From Pseudomonas mosselii (GTDB taxonomy: Bacteria; Pseudomonadota; Gammaproteobacteria; Pseudomonadales; Pseudomonadaceae): DNA of 64,000 nucleotides. The DNA is taken from contig NZ_CP081966.1 of assembly GCF_019823065.1 (NCBI RefSeq), positions 6,045,501-6,109,500 on the forward strand. Direction: 5' to 3'. Below, in pieces: positions 10,888 through 20,271 of the stretch (position 1 is its first letter; every line of letters begins with the position of its first letter). The position numbers and the translations under genes are program-made. The notes below the pieces were generated by a model, which was not told the origin of the DNA, made no database searches, and saw nothing but the letters and a program-made list of their open reading frames with translations.

Positions 10888-10897
10888 AAGATCCGGG

Positions 10898-10917
10898 GGA
10901 GGCCTTTGGCCTCCTTT
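10898..10917 (+). terminator. Terminator after tauD
   Basis: Stem GGAGGCC/GGCCTCC with a TTT loop and a short T run, 11 bp after the tauD stop. It separates tauD from the convergent betT-like gene. Confidence 0.75.
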
Positions 10918-10971
10918 CGCTGGCAAGCCAGCTCCCACAGGTTTTGCAACAACCCTGTGGAAGCCAGCGAT

Positions 10972-12975
10972 CTACCTGACCAGATGCAGGTACTGCATAT
11001 GCCGCTCGTACTGGTCGAGGATGTCGTTGATGATCTGCTCCTTGCTGTAGCCCACCAGGTCGTAGTTCTGGCTGCCTTCGCTCAAGTGCACCTCGGCCCT
11101 GTAGTAGCGGCGATTCTTCAACTCCTGCGTCCCCAGCCCACCCAACGCGAACGACGGCGTGAAGTACCCGCGCATCTGTACCTGGTAGATGAACGGCTGC
11201 TCCTCGCCATGACCGATCTTCAGGCTGACGTTGTCGTGGCTCGGGTCATCCTGGGTGATCAGCACCAATCCCTTCTGCTCGAACACCTCGCGCACCTCGG
11301 CGATCGCCGGACGCACCACGTCGTCCATGAAGCGATACACCTCGTCCCGCGACGGGAAGTGCACAGCCTGGCTAAGACGCTGGCGCCAGCCGCCACGCCC
11401 GCGCCGGGACTGGGCGAAGGGCGCCAACGAGTGCATCTGCGCGATCTGCCGCTGGCTTTCCAGGTAGAAGGCCTTGTGCAGCCCCCACATCATGCACAGC
11501 AGGATCAGCGAGAACGGCAGCGAGGTCAGCACCACCGCCGACTTCAGCGAATCGATGCTGCCGGCGAACAGCAGCCCGCTGGTGATCAGCGCGGTCATCG
11601 CGCCCCAGAAGATGCGCAGCCAGTTCGGACCGTCCTCATCGGCGCCGCCGCCCTTGGCCGACAGCGTCGACAGCACCACCGTGCCGGAGTCGGCCGAAGT
11701 GACGAAGAACACGAAGCTGATGAACACCGTCACGGCGATCACCGTCTTGCTCCACGGGTAGGTTTCCAGCAACAGGTACAAGCTCATCGACGGGTTGTCG
11801 ATGGCCGACTGGCCCAGCGCGGTCATGCCGTGGTTGATCACCTGGTCCAGGGCGCTGTTGCCGAAGATCGACATCCACGCCAGGGTGAAGCCCAGCGGGA
11901 TCAGCAGCACGCCGAAGACAAACTCGCGAATGGTGCGTCCGCGCGAAATGCGCGCGATGAACAGGCCCACGAACGGCGCCCAGGCAATCCACCAGGCCCA
12001 GTAGAACACCGTCCAGCCGCCCAGCCAGTCGCGTTGCTCGCCGTAGGCGTAAACATCGAAGCTCTTGCGCGGCAAGGCGCCCAGGTAGTCGCCCAGGTTC
12101 TGGATCAAGGTGTTGAACAAGTGCTGGGTGGGCCCTGCGAACAGCACGAACAGCAGCAGCGCGCAGGCCAGGAACAGATTGATGTCACTCATCACCCGCA
12201 CGCCCTTCTCCACCCCAGCGACCGCCACGGCCACCGCCGCGCCCATCATCAGGGTAATGAGGATCACCTGCACCCACTGGCTGTGGCTGATACCGAACAG
12301 GTAGTCGAGGCCGGCGTTCAGGTGCAACACGCCGAAGCCCATGTCGGCGCCCAGGCCGAACACCGTGGCGATGATGCCGAAGCCGTCCACCGCATAGCCG
12401 ATCGGACCGTTGATGCGCTTGCCGATCAGCGGGTACAGCGCCGAACGCAGGGCCAGCGGCAGGTTGTGCCGGTAGGCGAAGTAGGCCAGCGCCATGCCGA
12501 CGAAAGCGAACACGCCCCAGCCGTGCAGGCCCCAGTGCAGGAACAGGATCTGCATCGCCTGACGCCCGGCCTCGGCCGTGCCGGCCTCGCCCTGCGGCGG
12601 CTGGAGCATGTGGGTCAGCGGCTCGGAAACGCAGAAGAAGAACAGGGTGATGCTGATACCGGCAGCGAACAGCATGCCGGCCCAGGACAGGTAGCTGAAC
12701 TCGGGTTCGTCGTGGTCGGCACCGAGCTTGATCTTGCCATAGCCGGACAAGGCGGTGACCACCACGAAGACCAGATACAAGGTCATGGCCAGCATGTAGT
12801 ACCAGCCGACGGTGTTGGCCGCCCAGTTCTGCGCCGCCAGCAGCCAGTCGCCGGCCGCCTTGGGCTGGGCGATGACGATCAGGCCGAAGACAAGGATGAA
12901 GCTTGCCGCGAAGTAGAACACGGGGGGGTTCATGCGGATCTTGCCGTGGGCAAGGTCGGGGGTCGGTGCACTCAT
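10972..12975 (-). CDS. betT: BCCT-family transporter, BetT type (choline/betaine or related solute)
   Basis: Secondary transporter of 667 aa with about 12 membrane spans, then a cytoplasmic C-terminal domain of roughly 150 residues that in BetT-type carriers senses osmotic stress. The family signature is FYWAWWIAWAPFVGLFIARI around residue 330, and GLGADMGFGVLHLNAGLDYL precedes it. Sequence and length fit high-affinity choline transporter BetT. The setting is odd: it lies between tauD and a serine acetyltransferase inside a sulfur region, so a sulfur-containing osmolyte cannot be excluded as substrate. The gene faces tauD and is transcribed alone. Confidence 0.9.
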   Translation of the reverse strand: MSAPTPDLAHGKIRMNPPVFYFAASFILVFGLIVIAQPKAAGDWLLAAQNWAANTVGWYYMLAMTLYLVFVVVTALSGYGKIKLGADHDEPEFSYLSWAGMLFAAGISITLFFFCVSEPLTHMLQPPQGEAGTAEAGRQAMQILFLHWGLHGWGVFAFVGMALAYFAYRHNLPLALRSALYPLIGKRINGPIGYAVDGFGIIATVFGLGADMGFGVLHLNAGLDYLFGISHSQWVQVILITLMMGAAVAVAVAGVEKGVRVMSDINLFLACALLLFVLFAGPTQHLFNTLIQNLGDYLGALPRKSFDVYAYGEQRDWLGGWTVFYWAWWIAWAPFVGLFIARISRGRTIREFVFGVLLIPLGFTLAWMSIFGNSALDQVINHGMTALGQSAIDNPSMSLYLLLETYPWSKTVIAVTVFISFVFFVTSADSGTVVLSTLSAKGGGADEDGPNWLRIFWGAMTALITSGLLFAGSIDSLKSAVVLTSLPFSLILLCMMWGLHKAFYLESQRQIAQMHSLAPFAQSRRGRGGWRQRLSQAVHFPSRDEVYRFMDDVVRPAIAEVREVFEQKGLVLITQDDPSHDNVSLKIGHGEEQPFIYQVQMRGYFTPSFALGGLGTQELKNRRYYRAEVHLSEGSQNYDLVGYSKEQIINDILDQYERHMQYLHLVR

Positions 12976-13188
12976 TGAACGGGCACCTCGTCGAAGGACG
13001 TGAGGTTCGGATTGAACGGGTTCAGCAAAGGCGATTCCTCCTTTTGAACACCGGCAATGGACCAGCGTTTTTCGTTGAACAAGCGTTCAAGTTAAACATG
13101 GATCGGATTTCAATGCGACCCGATGCCGCTTCAGGAGCGGTCGAAGCAGGAGCGGACTTGCCCGCTCCCACGCGACTTAACCCTTGAG

Positions 13189-14127
13189 CTAGAGGGCTTT
13201 CTTGTCCTCGCAATCCAACTGCAGGTTAGCCTGGGTAATGTTGCTGTCAGCCGGCACGCTGCGGGTCAGCCACACGTTGCCGCCGATGGTCGAGCCCTTG
13301 CCGATGGTGATCCTTCCGAGAATGGTCGCACCCGCGTAGATCACCACATCGTCCTCGACGATGGGGTGGCGTGCCAGGCCCTTGTGCAGGGTGCCCGACT
13401 CGTCGCTGGGGAAACGCTTGGCGCCCAGGGTCACGGCCTGGTAGATCCGTACCCGCTCACCGATGATCGCGGTCTCGCCGATCACCACGCCGGTGCCGTG
13501 GTCGATGAAGAAGCTCGGGCCGATCTGCGCGCCGGGGTGGATGTCGATACCCGTGGCCGAGTGCGCCAGCTCCGAGCTGATCCGCGCCAGCAGCGGCAGG
13601 CCGGCCCGGTACAGGTGGTGGGCCAGGCGGTGGTGGATGATCGCCAGGATGCCTGGGTAGCACAGCAGCACCTCGTCGACGCTGCGCGCCGCCGGATCGC
13701 CGTGGTAGGCGGCGAGCACGTCGGTGTCCAGCAGCACGCGCAGGGCCGGCAGGGCCGCGGCGAAGTCCTGGATCAGGCGCAGGGCGTGACCATCGACATC
13801 GACCACATCGGTCTTGCCATGGCGCGCCGCGTAGCGCAACTCCAGGCGGGCCTGGGCCAGCAGCGCGGTGAGCGCAGCGTCCAGCGTGTGGCCGACATAG
13901 AAGTCTTCGCTTTCTTCACGCAGGTCCACCGGGCCAAGGCGCATGGGGAACAGCGCACCACACAGCTGCTCGAGAATCTGGCGCAGCGCCTCGCGCGACG
14001 GCAGCTCGCGCCCGCCCTGCTCGCCGCTGCTACGGCCATTGTTGCTGCGCCACTGCTCACGGGCGCTGCGCAGGCCACTGACGATGGTCTGCAGTTGCCA
14101 GTGCCCGGTTGATGGTTGTTCGCTCAC
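13189..14127 (-). CDS. Serine O-acetyltransferase (EpsC/SrpH-like CysE)
   Basis: Enzyme of 312 aa acetylating serine to O-acetylserine, the carbon acceptor for sulfide in cysteine synthesis. The N-terminal half is helical. The C-terminal half is a left-handed beta-helix with hexapeptide repeats (IDIHPGAQIGPSFFIDHGTG, then VVIGETAIIG and GATILGRITIGKGSTIGGN). It is longer at the N-terminus than the classical CysE (about 260-273 aa) and resembles the EpsC/SrpH branch. It is divergent from the amino acid ABC operon, a sensible partner in cysteine supply. Confidence 0.9.
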   Translation of the reverse strand: MSEQPSTGHWQLQTIVSGLRSAREQWRSNNGRSSGEQGGRELPSREALRQILEQLCGALFPMRLGPVDLREESEDFYVGHTLDAALTALLAQARLELRYAARHGKTDVVDVDGHALRLIQDFAAALPALRVLLDTDVLAAYHGDPAARSVDEVLLCYPGILAIIHHRLAHHLYRAGLPLLARISSELAHSATGIDIHPGAQIGPSFFIDHGTGVVIGETAIIGERVRIYQAVTLGAKRFPSDESGTLHKGLARHPIVEDDVVIYAGATILGRITIGKGSTIGGNVWLTRSVPADSNITQANLQLDCEDKKAL

Positions 14128-14181
14128 GGGTGTTTCTCCTGCCAGGCGGCGTTGTCGATATGCCCACGTCCCCTGGAACGG

Positions 14182-14213
14182 CCCTTTCGCGGCACAAGGC
14201 CGCTCCTACAGGG
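14182..14213. repeat. Single REP element
   Basis: One copy of the local REP sequence (core CGCGGCACAAGGCCGCTCCT) lies in the divergent gap between the acetyltransferase gene and the ABC operon. No inverted partner is seen. Confidence 0.75.
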
Positions 14214-14410
14214 AGGGTGTAGGCCACGATACGTCAAATCTGCCTCTTGGAAAAAACAACGCTTTATTCCATCCTGAGCTAAGTCGGGCATAAGCGACTG
14301 CAAAATGCAGAAACGGGAATAACAATCTTATTTTTTATTATTTCCCGACCTATGAAGCCCACCTCTATAGTCGCCACCTCACTACTTCCACAACAAGCGC
14401 GGGGCCTGCC
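14214..14410 (+). promoter_or_regulatory. Promoter region of the cystine-type ABC operon
   Basis: The stretch 14310-14350 is AT-rich (ATAACAATCTTATTTTTTAT) and precedes a CTATAG -10-like hexamer near 14365. It must carry the operon promoter and probably a sulfur-responsive activator site, but no defined motif is certain. Confidence 0.4.
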
Positions 14411-15217
14411 ATGACCAAATTCGCCAAACCCCTTCTCAACGCCAGCCTGGCGCTCCTGCTGGGCGCCGGCCTGCTCGGCCAAGCCTTTGCCGGTGAGCAG
14501 TTGAAGACCATCCAGGAGAAGGGCGTGATCAACGTCGGCCTGGAAGGCACCTACCCACCGTTCAGTTTCCAGGATGAGAACGGCAAGCTGACCGGCTTCG
14601 AAGTCGAACTGTCCGAGCTGCTGGCCAAGGAGCTGGGGGTCAAGGCCAAGGTCCAGCCGACCAAGTGGGACGGCATCCTCGCCGCCCTGGAGTCCAAGCG
14701 CCTGGACGTGGTGATCAACCAGGTGACCATCTCCGAAGAGCGCAAGAAAAAGTACGACTTCTCCGAGCCCTACACCGTTTCCGGCATCCAGGCCCTGGTG
14801 CTCAAGGGCAGCGATAACGAGAAGAACATCAAGACCGCCGCCGACCTCGCTGGCAAGAAGGTCGGTGTCGGCCTGGGCACCAACTACGAGCAGTGGGTGA
14901 AACAGGACGTGCCGACAGCCGATGTCCGTACCTATGAAGACGACCCGACTAAGTTCGCCGACCTGCGCAATGGCCGCATCGACGCCATCCTGATCGACCG
15001 CCTGGCCGCGCTGGAGTACGTGCAGAAAACCGCCAAGGACAAGAAACCCACCGCACTGGCCGGCGAGAAATTCTCCAAGCTGGAATCGGGCGTGGCCCTG
15101 CGCAAGGGCGAGCCTGAACTGCTCGAGGCGCTGAACAAGGCCATCGACAAGCTCAAGGCCGACGGCACGCTGGCCAAGCTGTCCGAGAAATACTTCGGTG
15201 CCGATGTCACCAAATGA
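14411..15217 (+). CDS. Polar amino acid (probably cystine) ABC transporter, binding protein
   Basis: Periplasmic binding protein of family 3, 268 aa, with a signal peptide cut after AFA (residue 27). The mature protein begins GEQLKTIQEKGVINVGLEGT and carries the EGTYPPFSFQDENGKLTGFE block shared with cystine binders (FliY/TcyJ). Downstream permease and ATPase genes complete the importer. Sulfur genes on both sides support cystine as ligand; the substrate is still inference. Confidence 0.88.
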   Translation: MTKFAKPLLNASLALLLGAGLLGQAFAGEQLKTIQEKGVINVGLEGTYPPFSFQDENGKLTGFEVELSELLAKELGVKAKVQPTKWDGILAALESKRLDVVINQVTISEERKKKYDFSEPYTVSGIQALVLKGSDNEKNIKTAADLAGKKVGVGLGTNYEQWVKQDVPTADVRTYEDDPTKFADLRNGRIDAILIDRLAALEYVQKTAKDKKPTALAGEKFSKLESGVALRKGEPELLEALNKAIDKLKADGTLAKLSEKYFGADVTK

Positions 15218-15882
15218 TCGCTGAAAGCCTGCAACTCGTTGTCGATTCCGCGCCCTTCCTGCTAAAGGGCGCGGGCTATACCGTGCTGCTCAGTGTCGGC
15301 GGCATGTTCTTCGGCCTGGTGCTGGGCTTCGCCCTGGCACTGATGCGCCTGTCGAAGATCCTGCCGCTGGACTGGCTCGCCCGTATCTATGTGTCGTTCT
15401 TCCGCGGCACGCCGCTGCTGGTGCAGCTGTTCGTGATCTACTTCGGCCTGCCGCAGATCGGCATCGAGCTCGACCCGATCCCGGCGTCGCTGATCGGCCT
15501 GTCGCTGAACATGGCGGCGTACGTCTGCGAAATTCTCCGGGCGGCGATCTCTTCGATCGACCGTGGCCAGTGGGAAGCGGCGGCCAGCATCGGCATGACC
15601 CGCACCCAGGCCATGCGCCGGGCGATCCTGCCGCAAGCCTTGCGCACCGCGCTGCCGCCACTGGGCAACAGCTTCATCTCGCTGGTCAAGGACACTGCCC
15701 TGGCGGCGACCATCCAGGTGCCCGAGCTGTTCCGCCAGGCGCAGCTGATCACCGCCCGGACCTTCGAGGTCTTCACCATGTACCTGGCTGTCGCGGTGGT
15801 CTACTGGATCCTCTGCAGCATCCTGGCGCACTTCCAGAACCGCATGGAAGCGCGGGTCAACCAGCACGACCAGGAGCACTGA
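15214..15882 (+). CDS. Polar amino acid (probably cystine) ABC transporter, permease
   Basis: Inner membrane permease of 222 aa with five or so spans, of the HisMQ family. The conserved loop runs around residues 125-155 (EAAASIGMTRTQAMRRAILP). Its start overlaps the binding protein stop as ATGA, and the ATPase gene follows after 1 bp. It resembles YecS/TcyL. Only one permease gene is present, so the transporter probably uses a homodimer. Confidence 0.9.
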   Translation: MIAESLQLVVDSAPFLLKGAGYTVLLSVGGMFFGLVLGFALALMRLSKILPLDWLARIYVSFFRGTPLLVQLFVIYFGLPQIGIELDPIPASLIGLSLNMAAYVCEILRAAISSIDRGQWEAAASIGMTRTQAMRRAILPQALRTALPPLGNSFISLVKDTALAATIQVPELFRQAQLITARTFEVFTMYLAVAVVYWILCSILAHFQNRMEARVNQHDQEH

Positions 15883-15883
15883 G

Positions 15884-16645
15884 ATGATCGTAGTAGAAGG
15901 CCTGAGCAAGCAGTTCAAGGGCCAGACCGTGCTCAACGGCATCGACCTGACCGTGCAACCCGGCGAGGTGGTCGCCATTATCGGTCCCAGCGGCTCGGGC
16001 AAGACCACTTTCCTGCGTTGCCTGAACCTGCTGGAAACCCCCGATGCCGGGCGTATCCAGATCGGCGACATCAGCATCGACGCCAATCGCCCGCTGGGCG
16101 GCCAGCAGGGTGCGATCCGCCGCCTGCGCCAGCAGGCCGGATTCGTGTTCCAGAACTTCAACCTGTTTCCCCACCGCACCGCCCTGGAGAACGTCATCGA
16201 AGGGCCGGTGATCGTCAAGAAGACGCCCCGCGACAAGGCCATCGAGCTGGCCAGGCGCCTGCTGGCCAAGGTTGGCCTGGCGGGCAAGGAAGACGCCTAC
16301 CCGCGCCGCCTGTCCGGCGGCCAGCAACAGCGGGTTGCCATCGCCCGCGCCCTGGCCATGGAGCCCGAAGTGATCCTGTTCGACGAGCCCACCTCGGCAC
16401 TCGACCCGGAGCTGGTGGGCGAGGTGCTGGAGACCATCCGCGGCCTGGCCGAGGAAAAGCGCACCATGATCATCGTCACCCACGAAATGAGCTTTGCCCG
16501 CGATGTCGCCAACCGGGTGATCTTCTTCGACAAGGGCGTGATCGTCGAGCAGGGCGAGGCCAAGGCACTGTTCGCCAATCCCAAGGAAGAGCGCACCCGC
16601 CAGTTCCTGCGCAAGTTCCTCGGCACCGCCGCCGGCCAGGAATGA
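15884..16645 (+). CDS. Polar amino acid (probably cystine) ABC transporter, ATPase
   Basis: ATPase of 253 aa with Walker A GPSGSGKT (34-41), signature LSGGQQQR, Walker B VILFDEPTSALD and H-loop VTHEMSFA, all typical of the polar amino acid family (YecC/TcyN). It is the last gene of the three-gene operon. Its stop is only 16 bp from the stop of the convergent chaC-like gene, leaving no room for a separate terminator. Confidence 0.92.
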   Translation: MIVVEGLSKQFKGQTVLNGIDLTVQPGEVVAIIGPSGSGKTTFLRCLNLLETPDAGRIQIGDISIDANRPLGGQQGAIRRLRQQAGFVFQNFNLFPHRTALENVIEGPVIVKKTPRDKAIELARRLLAKVGLAGKEDAYPRRLSGGQQQRVAIARALAMEPEVILFDEPTSALDPELVGEVLETIRGLAEEKRTMIIVTHEMSFARDVANRVIFFDKGVIVEQGEAKALFANPKEERTRQFLRKFLGTAAGQE

Positions 16646-16661
16646 GCCCGATGCGCGGGGC

Positions 16662-17312
16662 TCACACCTCGCGCAGGTTGTGGCAACGCCTGAAGCGGGC
16701 TTCCAGGTTGCGATCGGGCATCTGGTGGCTGCGCAGGGCGTTGAGGGTCTGCTCCACGTAATCGCGCGTCGTGCCGTAACGTCCCTTGGCGCTGGCAAGT
16801 ATCTGGCTGAGCAGGGTGTCCGGCAGGTTGCCCGCGTAGCACGGCAGGTGTCGTTCCAGCACGAAGCCCAGGGCCTGGACCTTGCTGCCATCGCCCAGGC
16901 GGCAGCTGAGCCAGTGCGGGCGATAGGCCGGGAACGGCATTTCCCGTTGCCACAGGGCCATCAGCGAATCATCGAGGTTGCTTTCATCCAGGCGGTAGGC
17001 GAAACCGCTGCAAGAACCGCCACGGTCCAGACCGAATACCAGGCCCGGGCACTCCGGGGTGCCTCGGTGCTCGTGGGACCACAGGTACAAGCCACGATGG
17101 TAGCCATGTACCCGCGCCCGCTGGCGCTCGACCGAATTGCATTCAGGGCGCCAGATCAGCGAACCATAGGCGAACAGCCAGACCGGGCCGCCGTCGTGCT
17201 GAGACATGGTTTCCTGCATCGAGCGCTGCAGTTGTTCGCGGGTTAACTGTTGTCCGAAGTCGAGCGACGGCGGATAAGCTACTTGCCAGGATGAACTTTC
17301 AAGTGTCGACAT
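16662..17312 (-). CDS. ChaC-like gamma-glutamylcyclotransferase
   Basis: Cytoplasmic enzyme of 216 aa that cleaves glutathione to 5-oxoproline and Cys-Gly. The substrate loop YGSLIW is at residues 49-54. The acidic catalytic region is near ALWQREM, followed by YRPHWLSC. The fold and motifs match the ChaC family, which is glutathione-specific. Convergence with a cystine-type importer suggests a role in recycling cysteine from glutathione, but this is only positional. Confidence 0.88.
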   Translation of the reverse strand: MSTLESSSWQVAYPPSLDFGQQLTREQLQRSMQETMSQHDGGPVWLFAYGSLIWRPECNSVERQRARVHGYHRGLYLWSHEHRGTPECPGLVFGLDRGGSCSGFAYRLDESNLDDSLMALWQREMPFPAYRPHWLSCRLGDGSKVQALGFVLERHLPCYAGNLPDTLLSQILASAKGRYGTTRDYVEQTLNALRSHQMPDRNLEARFRRCHNLREV

Positions 17313-17632
17313 AAGATGCCGCCATTAATTCCGGTGAACCACCAAAGTGCGGGTGCCGCGGTACCTGAGGAATGCTATCGCGGGCTACAAGCCCCCAAGA
17401 TCGCGTGGGCGCGGGCTTGCCCTGCAATTTTCCATGCGCCTAACGTAAGGCAAATTGCACTTTGCACTCAACCCCGAAAACAGGATTTCATTTAACCATC
17501 CGCTGAACGGAAACTAATAGTCCGAGTATAGCGAAACTTATTACCCGCGCCGGTAACAATCCCCGCCATATAATCAAATGGAAAACACTTGGTTATTAAA
17601 TCCGGCACGCCCTTGCAGCGTGCCGTTTGGTT
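17313..17632. other. Intergenic region upstream of chaC
   Basis: No protein gene is supported in these 320 bp. A GC-rich palindromic stretch at about 17370-17425 looks like a decayed REP. The stretch 17520-17600 is AT-rich and has a TATAAT at 17569-17574, followed by the hairpin at 17604-17624. Confidence 0.55.
17604..17624 (-). terminator. Hairpin after the ferredoxin-reductase gene
   Basis: Perfect 7-bp stem GGCACGC/GCGTGCC with a 7-nt loop, 9 bp beyond the stop of the leftward reductase gene. The T tract on the minus strand is weak, but the placement suits a terminator. Confidence 0.55.
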
Positions 17633-18601
17633 TCACCCACGCGGCGCGTAGGCGAACACGTCGGCGCGCATGCGGTGGGCATCCATGCCGGCCTCGACCA
17701 ACGCATCGAGGGTGGCATAGACCATGTTTGGCGAGCCACTGGCATAGACATGCACCTGGTTCAGGTCGCCGATGTCCTCGCACACCGCCTCGTGCAGCAG
17801 GCCACAGCGCCCTTCCCAGCCGCACAGGTCGCTGACTACCTTGTGCAGGAACAGGTTGGGCAGGCGCTGCCACTCGTCCCAGTGCTCGATCTCGTAGAAG
17901 TCTTCAGGCCGACGCACGCCCCAGTACAGGTGCACCGGATGCTTGAAGCCCTGAGCGCGGCAATGCTCGACCAGGCTGTGCATCTGGCCCATGCCGGTAC
18001 CGGCGGCGATCAGCACCAGCGGACCATCGGGCAACTCCGCCAGGTGGGCGTCGCCGAACGGCAGCTCGATCCGCGCCAGGCCAGTGCGCTGCAACTGCTC
18101 GATCAACTGCACGGCACTGCTTTCCCGGGCCAGCACGTGCAGCTCCAGCTCACGGCCACCGTGGGGCGCCGAGGCGAGGGAGAATGCCGCCTTGTCCATG
18201 CCCTCGCGCTCGATCATCAAGTACTGCCCCGCGTGATAGCGCGGCGGCTTGCCGGCGGGCGCGCGCAGGCGCACGCGCCAGACGTCACCACCGACCTCGA
18301 CGCATTCGCTCACGGTACAGGCCAGCTTGCGCACTGGCAGCTCGCCCAGGGCCAGTACACCATCCCACAGCAACACGCAGTCCTCCAGCGGCTCGGCGAT
18401 GCAGGTGAACAGTTCACCGTGATCGCGGACTTGGCCTTCCTGGCGAACACGGCCTTCCACCAGCAGCGCGGCACACACATGGCAATTGCCGTTGCGGCAG
18501 CTGCTTGGGCAGTCGTAGCCCAGGCGCCGCGCGGCATCCAGAATCCTTTCACCCGGTTCGACCGCCAGCACCGCCCCGGAAGGCTGCAAGGTTACCTGCA
18601 T
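17633..18601 (-). CDS. 2Fe-2S ferredoxin/FAD/NAD(P)H reductase (AscD-like)
   Basis: Single-chain electron transfer protein, 322 aa. The N-terminal plant-type ferredoxin domain has cluster cysteines Cys35, Cys40, Cys43 and Cys67 (CX4CX2C, then the distant Cys). FAD- and NAD-binding domains follow (RYHAGQYLMIE near residue 125, LIAAGTGMGQMHSLVEH near 205). It is of the type annotated as CDP-6-deoxy-delta-3,4-glucoseen reductase. The ATG at 18601 overlaps the ubiD stop by one base (TGATG), so the two are coupled. It could supply electrons for flavin or ubiquinone-related chemistry; the partner is unknown. Confidence 0.85.
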   Translation of the reverse strand: MQVTLQPSGAVLAVEPGERILDAARRLGYDCPSSCRNGNCHVCAALLVEGRVRQEGQVRDHGELFTCIAEPLEDCVLLWDGVLALGELPVRKLACTVSECVEVGGDVWRVRLRAPAGKPPRYHAGQYLMIEREGMDKAAFSLASAPHGGRELELHVLARESSAVQLIEQLQRTGLARIELPFGDAHLAELPDGPLVLIAAGTGMGQMHSLVEHCRAQGFKHPVHLYWGVRRPEDFYEIEHWDEWQRLPNLFLHKVVSDLCGWEGRCGLLHEAVCEDIGDLNQVHVYASGSPNMVYATLDALVEAGMDAHRMRADVFAYAPRG

Positions 18602-20067
18602 CAATCTATTCCCAACTGGTCCCACAGCTCATCGATACGGCGGGTGACGGCCTCGTCCTTGACGATGACCCGGCCCCATTCGCGTGTAGTCTCGCCCGGC
18701 CATTTGTGCGTGGCGTCCAGGCCCATCTTCGACCCCAGGCCCGACACCGGCGACGCGAAGTCGAGGTAGTCGATCGGGGTGTTGTCGATCATCACCGTAT
18801 CACGCTTGGGGTCCATGCGCGTGGTGATGGCCCAGATCACATCGTTCCAGTCGCGGGCGTTGATATCGTCGTCGGTGACAATAACGAACTTGGTATACAT
18901 GAACTGTCGCAGGAACGACCACACACCCAGCATGACGCGCTTGGCGTGGCCTGGATACTGCTTCTTCATGGTCACCACCGCCATGCGGTACGAGCAGCCT
19001 TCCGGCGGCAGGTAGAAGTCGGTGATCTCGGGGAACTGCTTCTGCAGGATCGGCACGAACACTTCGTTCAGCGCCACGCCTAGAATCGCCGGCTCATCCG
19101 GCGGCCGGCCTGTGTAGGTGCTGTGGTAGATCGGTTTCTGCCGGTGGGTGATGCGCTCGACGGTGAACACCGGGAAGCTGTCCACTTCGTTGTAGTAGCC
19201 GGTATGGTCGCCGTACGGGCCCTCCGGGGCCATCTCACCGGGGTGGATCACGCCTTCGAGGATGATCTCGGCGGTGGCCGGCACCTGCAGGTCGTTGCCA
19301 CGACACTTGACCAGCTCGGTACGGTTGCCGCGTAACAGGCCGGCGAAGGCGTATTCGGAAAGGGTATCCGGAACCGGCGTCACGGCGCCGAGGATGGTCG
19401 CCGGGTCCGCGCCCAGGGCCACGGCCACCGGGAACGGCTGGCCGGGATGCTTCTGGCACCATTCGCGGTAGTCCAGCGCGCCGCCGCGGTGGCTCAGCCA
19501 GCGCATGATCACCTTGTTGCGGCCGATCACCTGCTGGCGGTAGATCCCGAGGTTCTGGCGGTCCTTGTTCGGCCCGCGGGTGACGGTCAGGCCCCAGGTG
19601 ATCAACGGCGCCACGTCGCCCGGCCAGCAGTGCTGGATCGGCAACCGGCCCAGGTCGACGTCGTCGCCTTCGACCACGATTTCCTGGCATACCGCGTCCT
19701 TGACCACCTTCGGCGCCATGGACACGACCTTCTTGAAGATCGGCAGTTTCGACCAGGCGTCCTTCAGGCCCTTCGGTGGCTCGGGTTCCTTGAGGAACGC
19801 CAGCAGCTTGCCGATCTCGCGCAGTTCCTCGGTCGATTCGGCGCCCATGCCCATGGCCACCCGCTCGGGGGTGCCGAACAGGTTGCCCAGCACCGGGATG
19901 TCGAAGCCGGTGGGCTTTTCGAACAGCAACGCCGGGCCCTTGGCGCGCAGGGTGCGGTCACAGACTTCGGTCATTTCCAGTACAGGGGAGATGGGAACCT
20001 GGATGCGCTTGAGTTCACCGCGCTGTTCCAGACCACGGATGAAGTCGCGCAGATCGCGATACTGCAT
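18601..20067 (-). CDS. ubiD: 4-hydroxy-3-polyprenylbenzoate decarboxylase UbiD
   Basis: Prenylated-FMN-dependent decarboxylase of ubiquinone synthesis, 488 aa. The ATG at 20067 ([20 protein letters not shown]) gives the standard length; the frame runs upstream to 20175 without homology. Conserved stretches include [39 protein letters not shown] and [13 protein letters not shown]. It is transcribed toward the coupled reductase gene. Confidence 0.95.
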   Translation of the reverse strand: MQYRDLRDFIRGLEQRGELKRIQVPISPVLEMTEVCDRTLRAKGPALLFEKPTGFDIPVLGNLFGTPERVAMGMGAESTEELREIGKLLAFLKEPEPPKGLKDAWSKLPIFKKVVSMAPKVVKDAVCQEIVVEGDDVDLGRLPIQHCWPGDVAPLITWGLTVTRGPNKDRQNLGIYRQQVIGRNKVIMRWLSHRGGALDYREWCQKHPGQPFPVAVALGADPATILGAVTPVPDTLSEYAFAGLLRGNRTELVKCRGNDLQVPATAEIILEGVIHPGEMAPEGPYGDHTGYYNEVDSFPVFTVERITHRQKPIYHSTYTGRPPDEPAILGVALNEVFVPILQKQFPEITDFYLPPEGCSYRMAVVTMKKQYPGHAKRVMLGVWSFLRQFMYTKFVIVTDDDINARDWNDVIWAITTRMDPKRDTVMIDNTPIDYLDFASPVSGLGSKMGLDATHKWPGETTREWGRVIVKDEAVTRRIDELWDQLGID

Positions 20068-20162
20068 GCAAGGGCCTCGTATGGGCATGTCGGTCGGGGT
20101 GCAGAGTGTAGCGCCGTTCACGCCTTGTTTGGGGGCAAAAATGAACTGGGGCCGCTTCGCGC

Positions 20163-20234
20163 CCCATCGCGACACAAGGCCGCTCCTACAGGCGAATGAG
20201 TAATCCTGTAGGAGCAGCCTTGTGTCGCGATGGG
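20163..20234. repeat. Inverted REP pair between ubiD and rho
   Basis: Two 30-bp arms (20163-20192 and 20205-20234) are inverted with one mismatch and a 12-bp loop. A GGGCTGC/GCAGCCC hairpin at 20232-20248 adjoins them. This is the tightest palindrome of the set and may also end rho transcripts. Confidence 0.88.
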
Positions 20235-20271
20235 CTGCGGAGCAGCCCCAATCAGTTCCAGCCTGAAACGC

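Noticed and set aside
10906..12978. A 690-aa plus-strand frame opposite the betT-like gene
   Set aside because: It is Gln/His/Arg-rich and lacks any domain, typical of the antisense frame of a high-GC gene. The minus-strand protein has clear membrane spans and family motifs.
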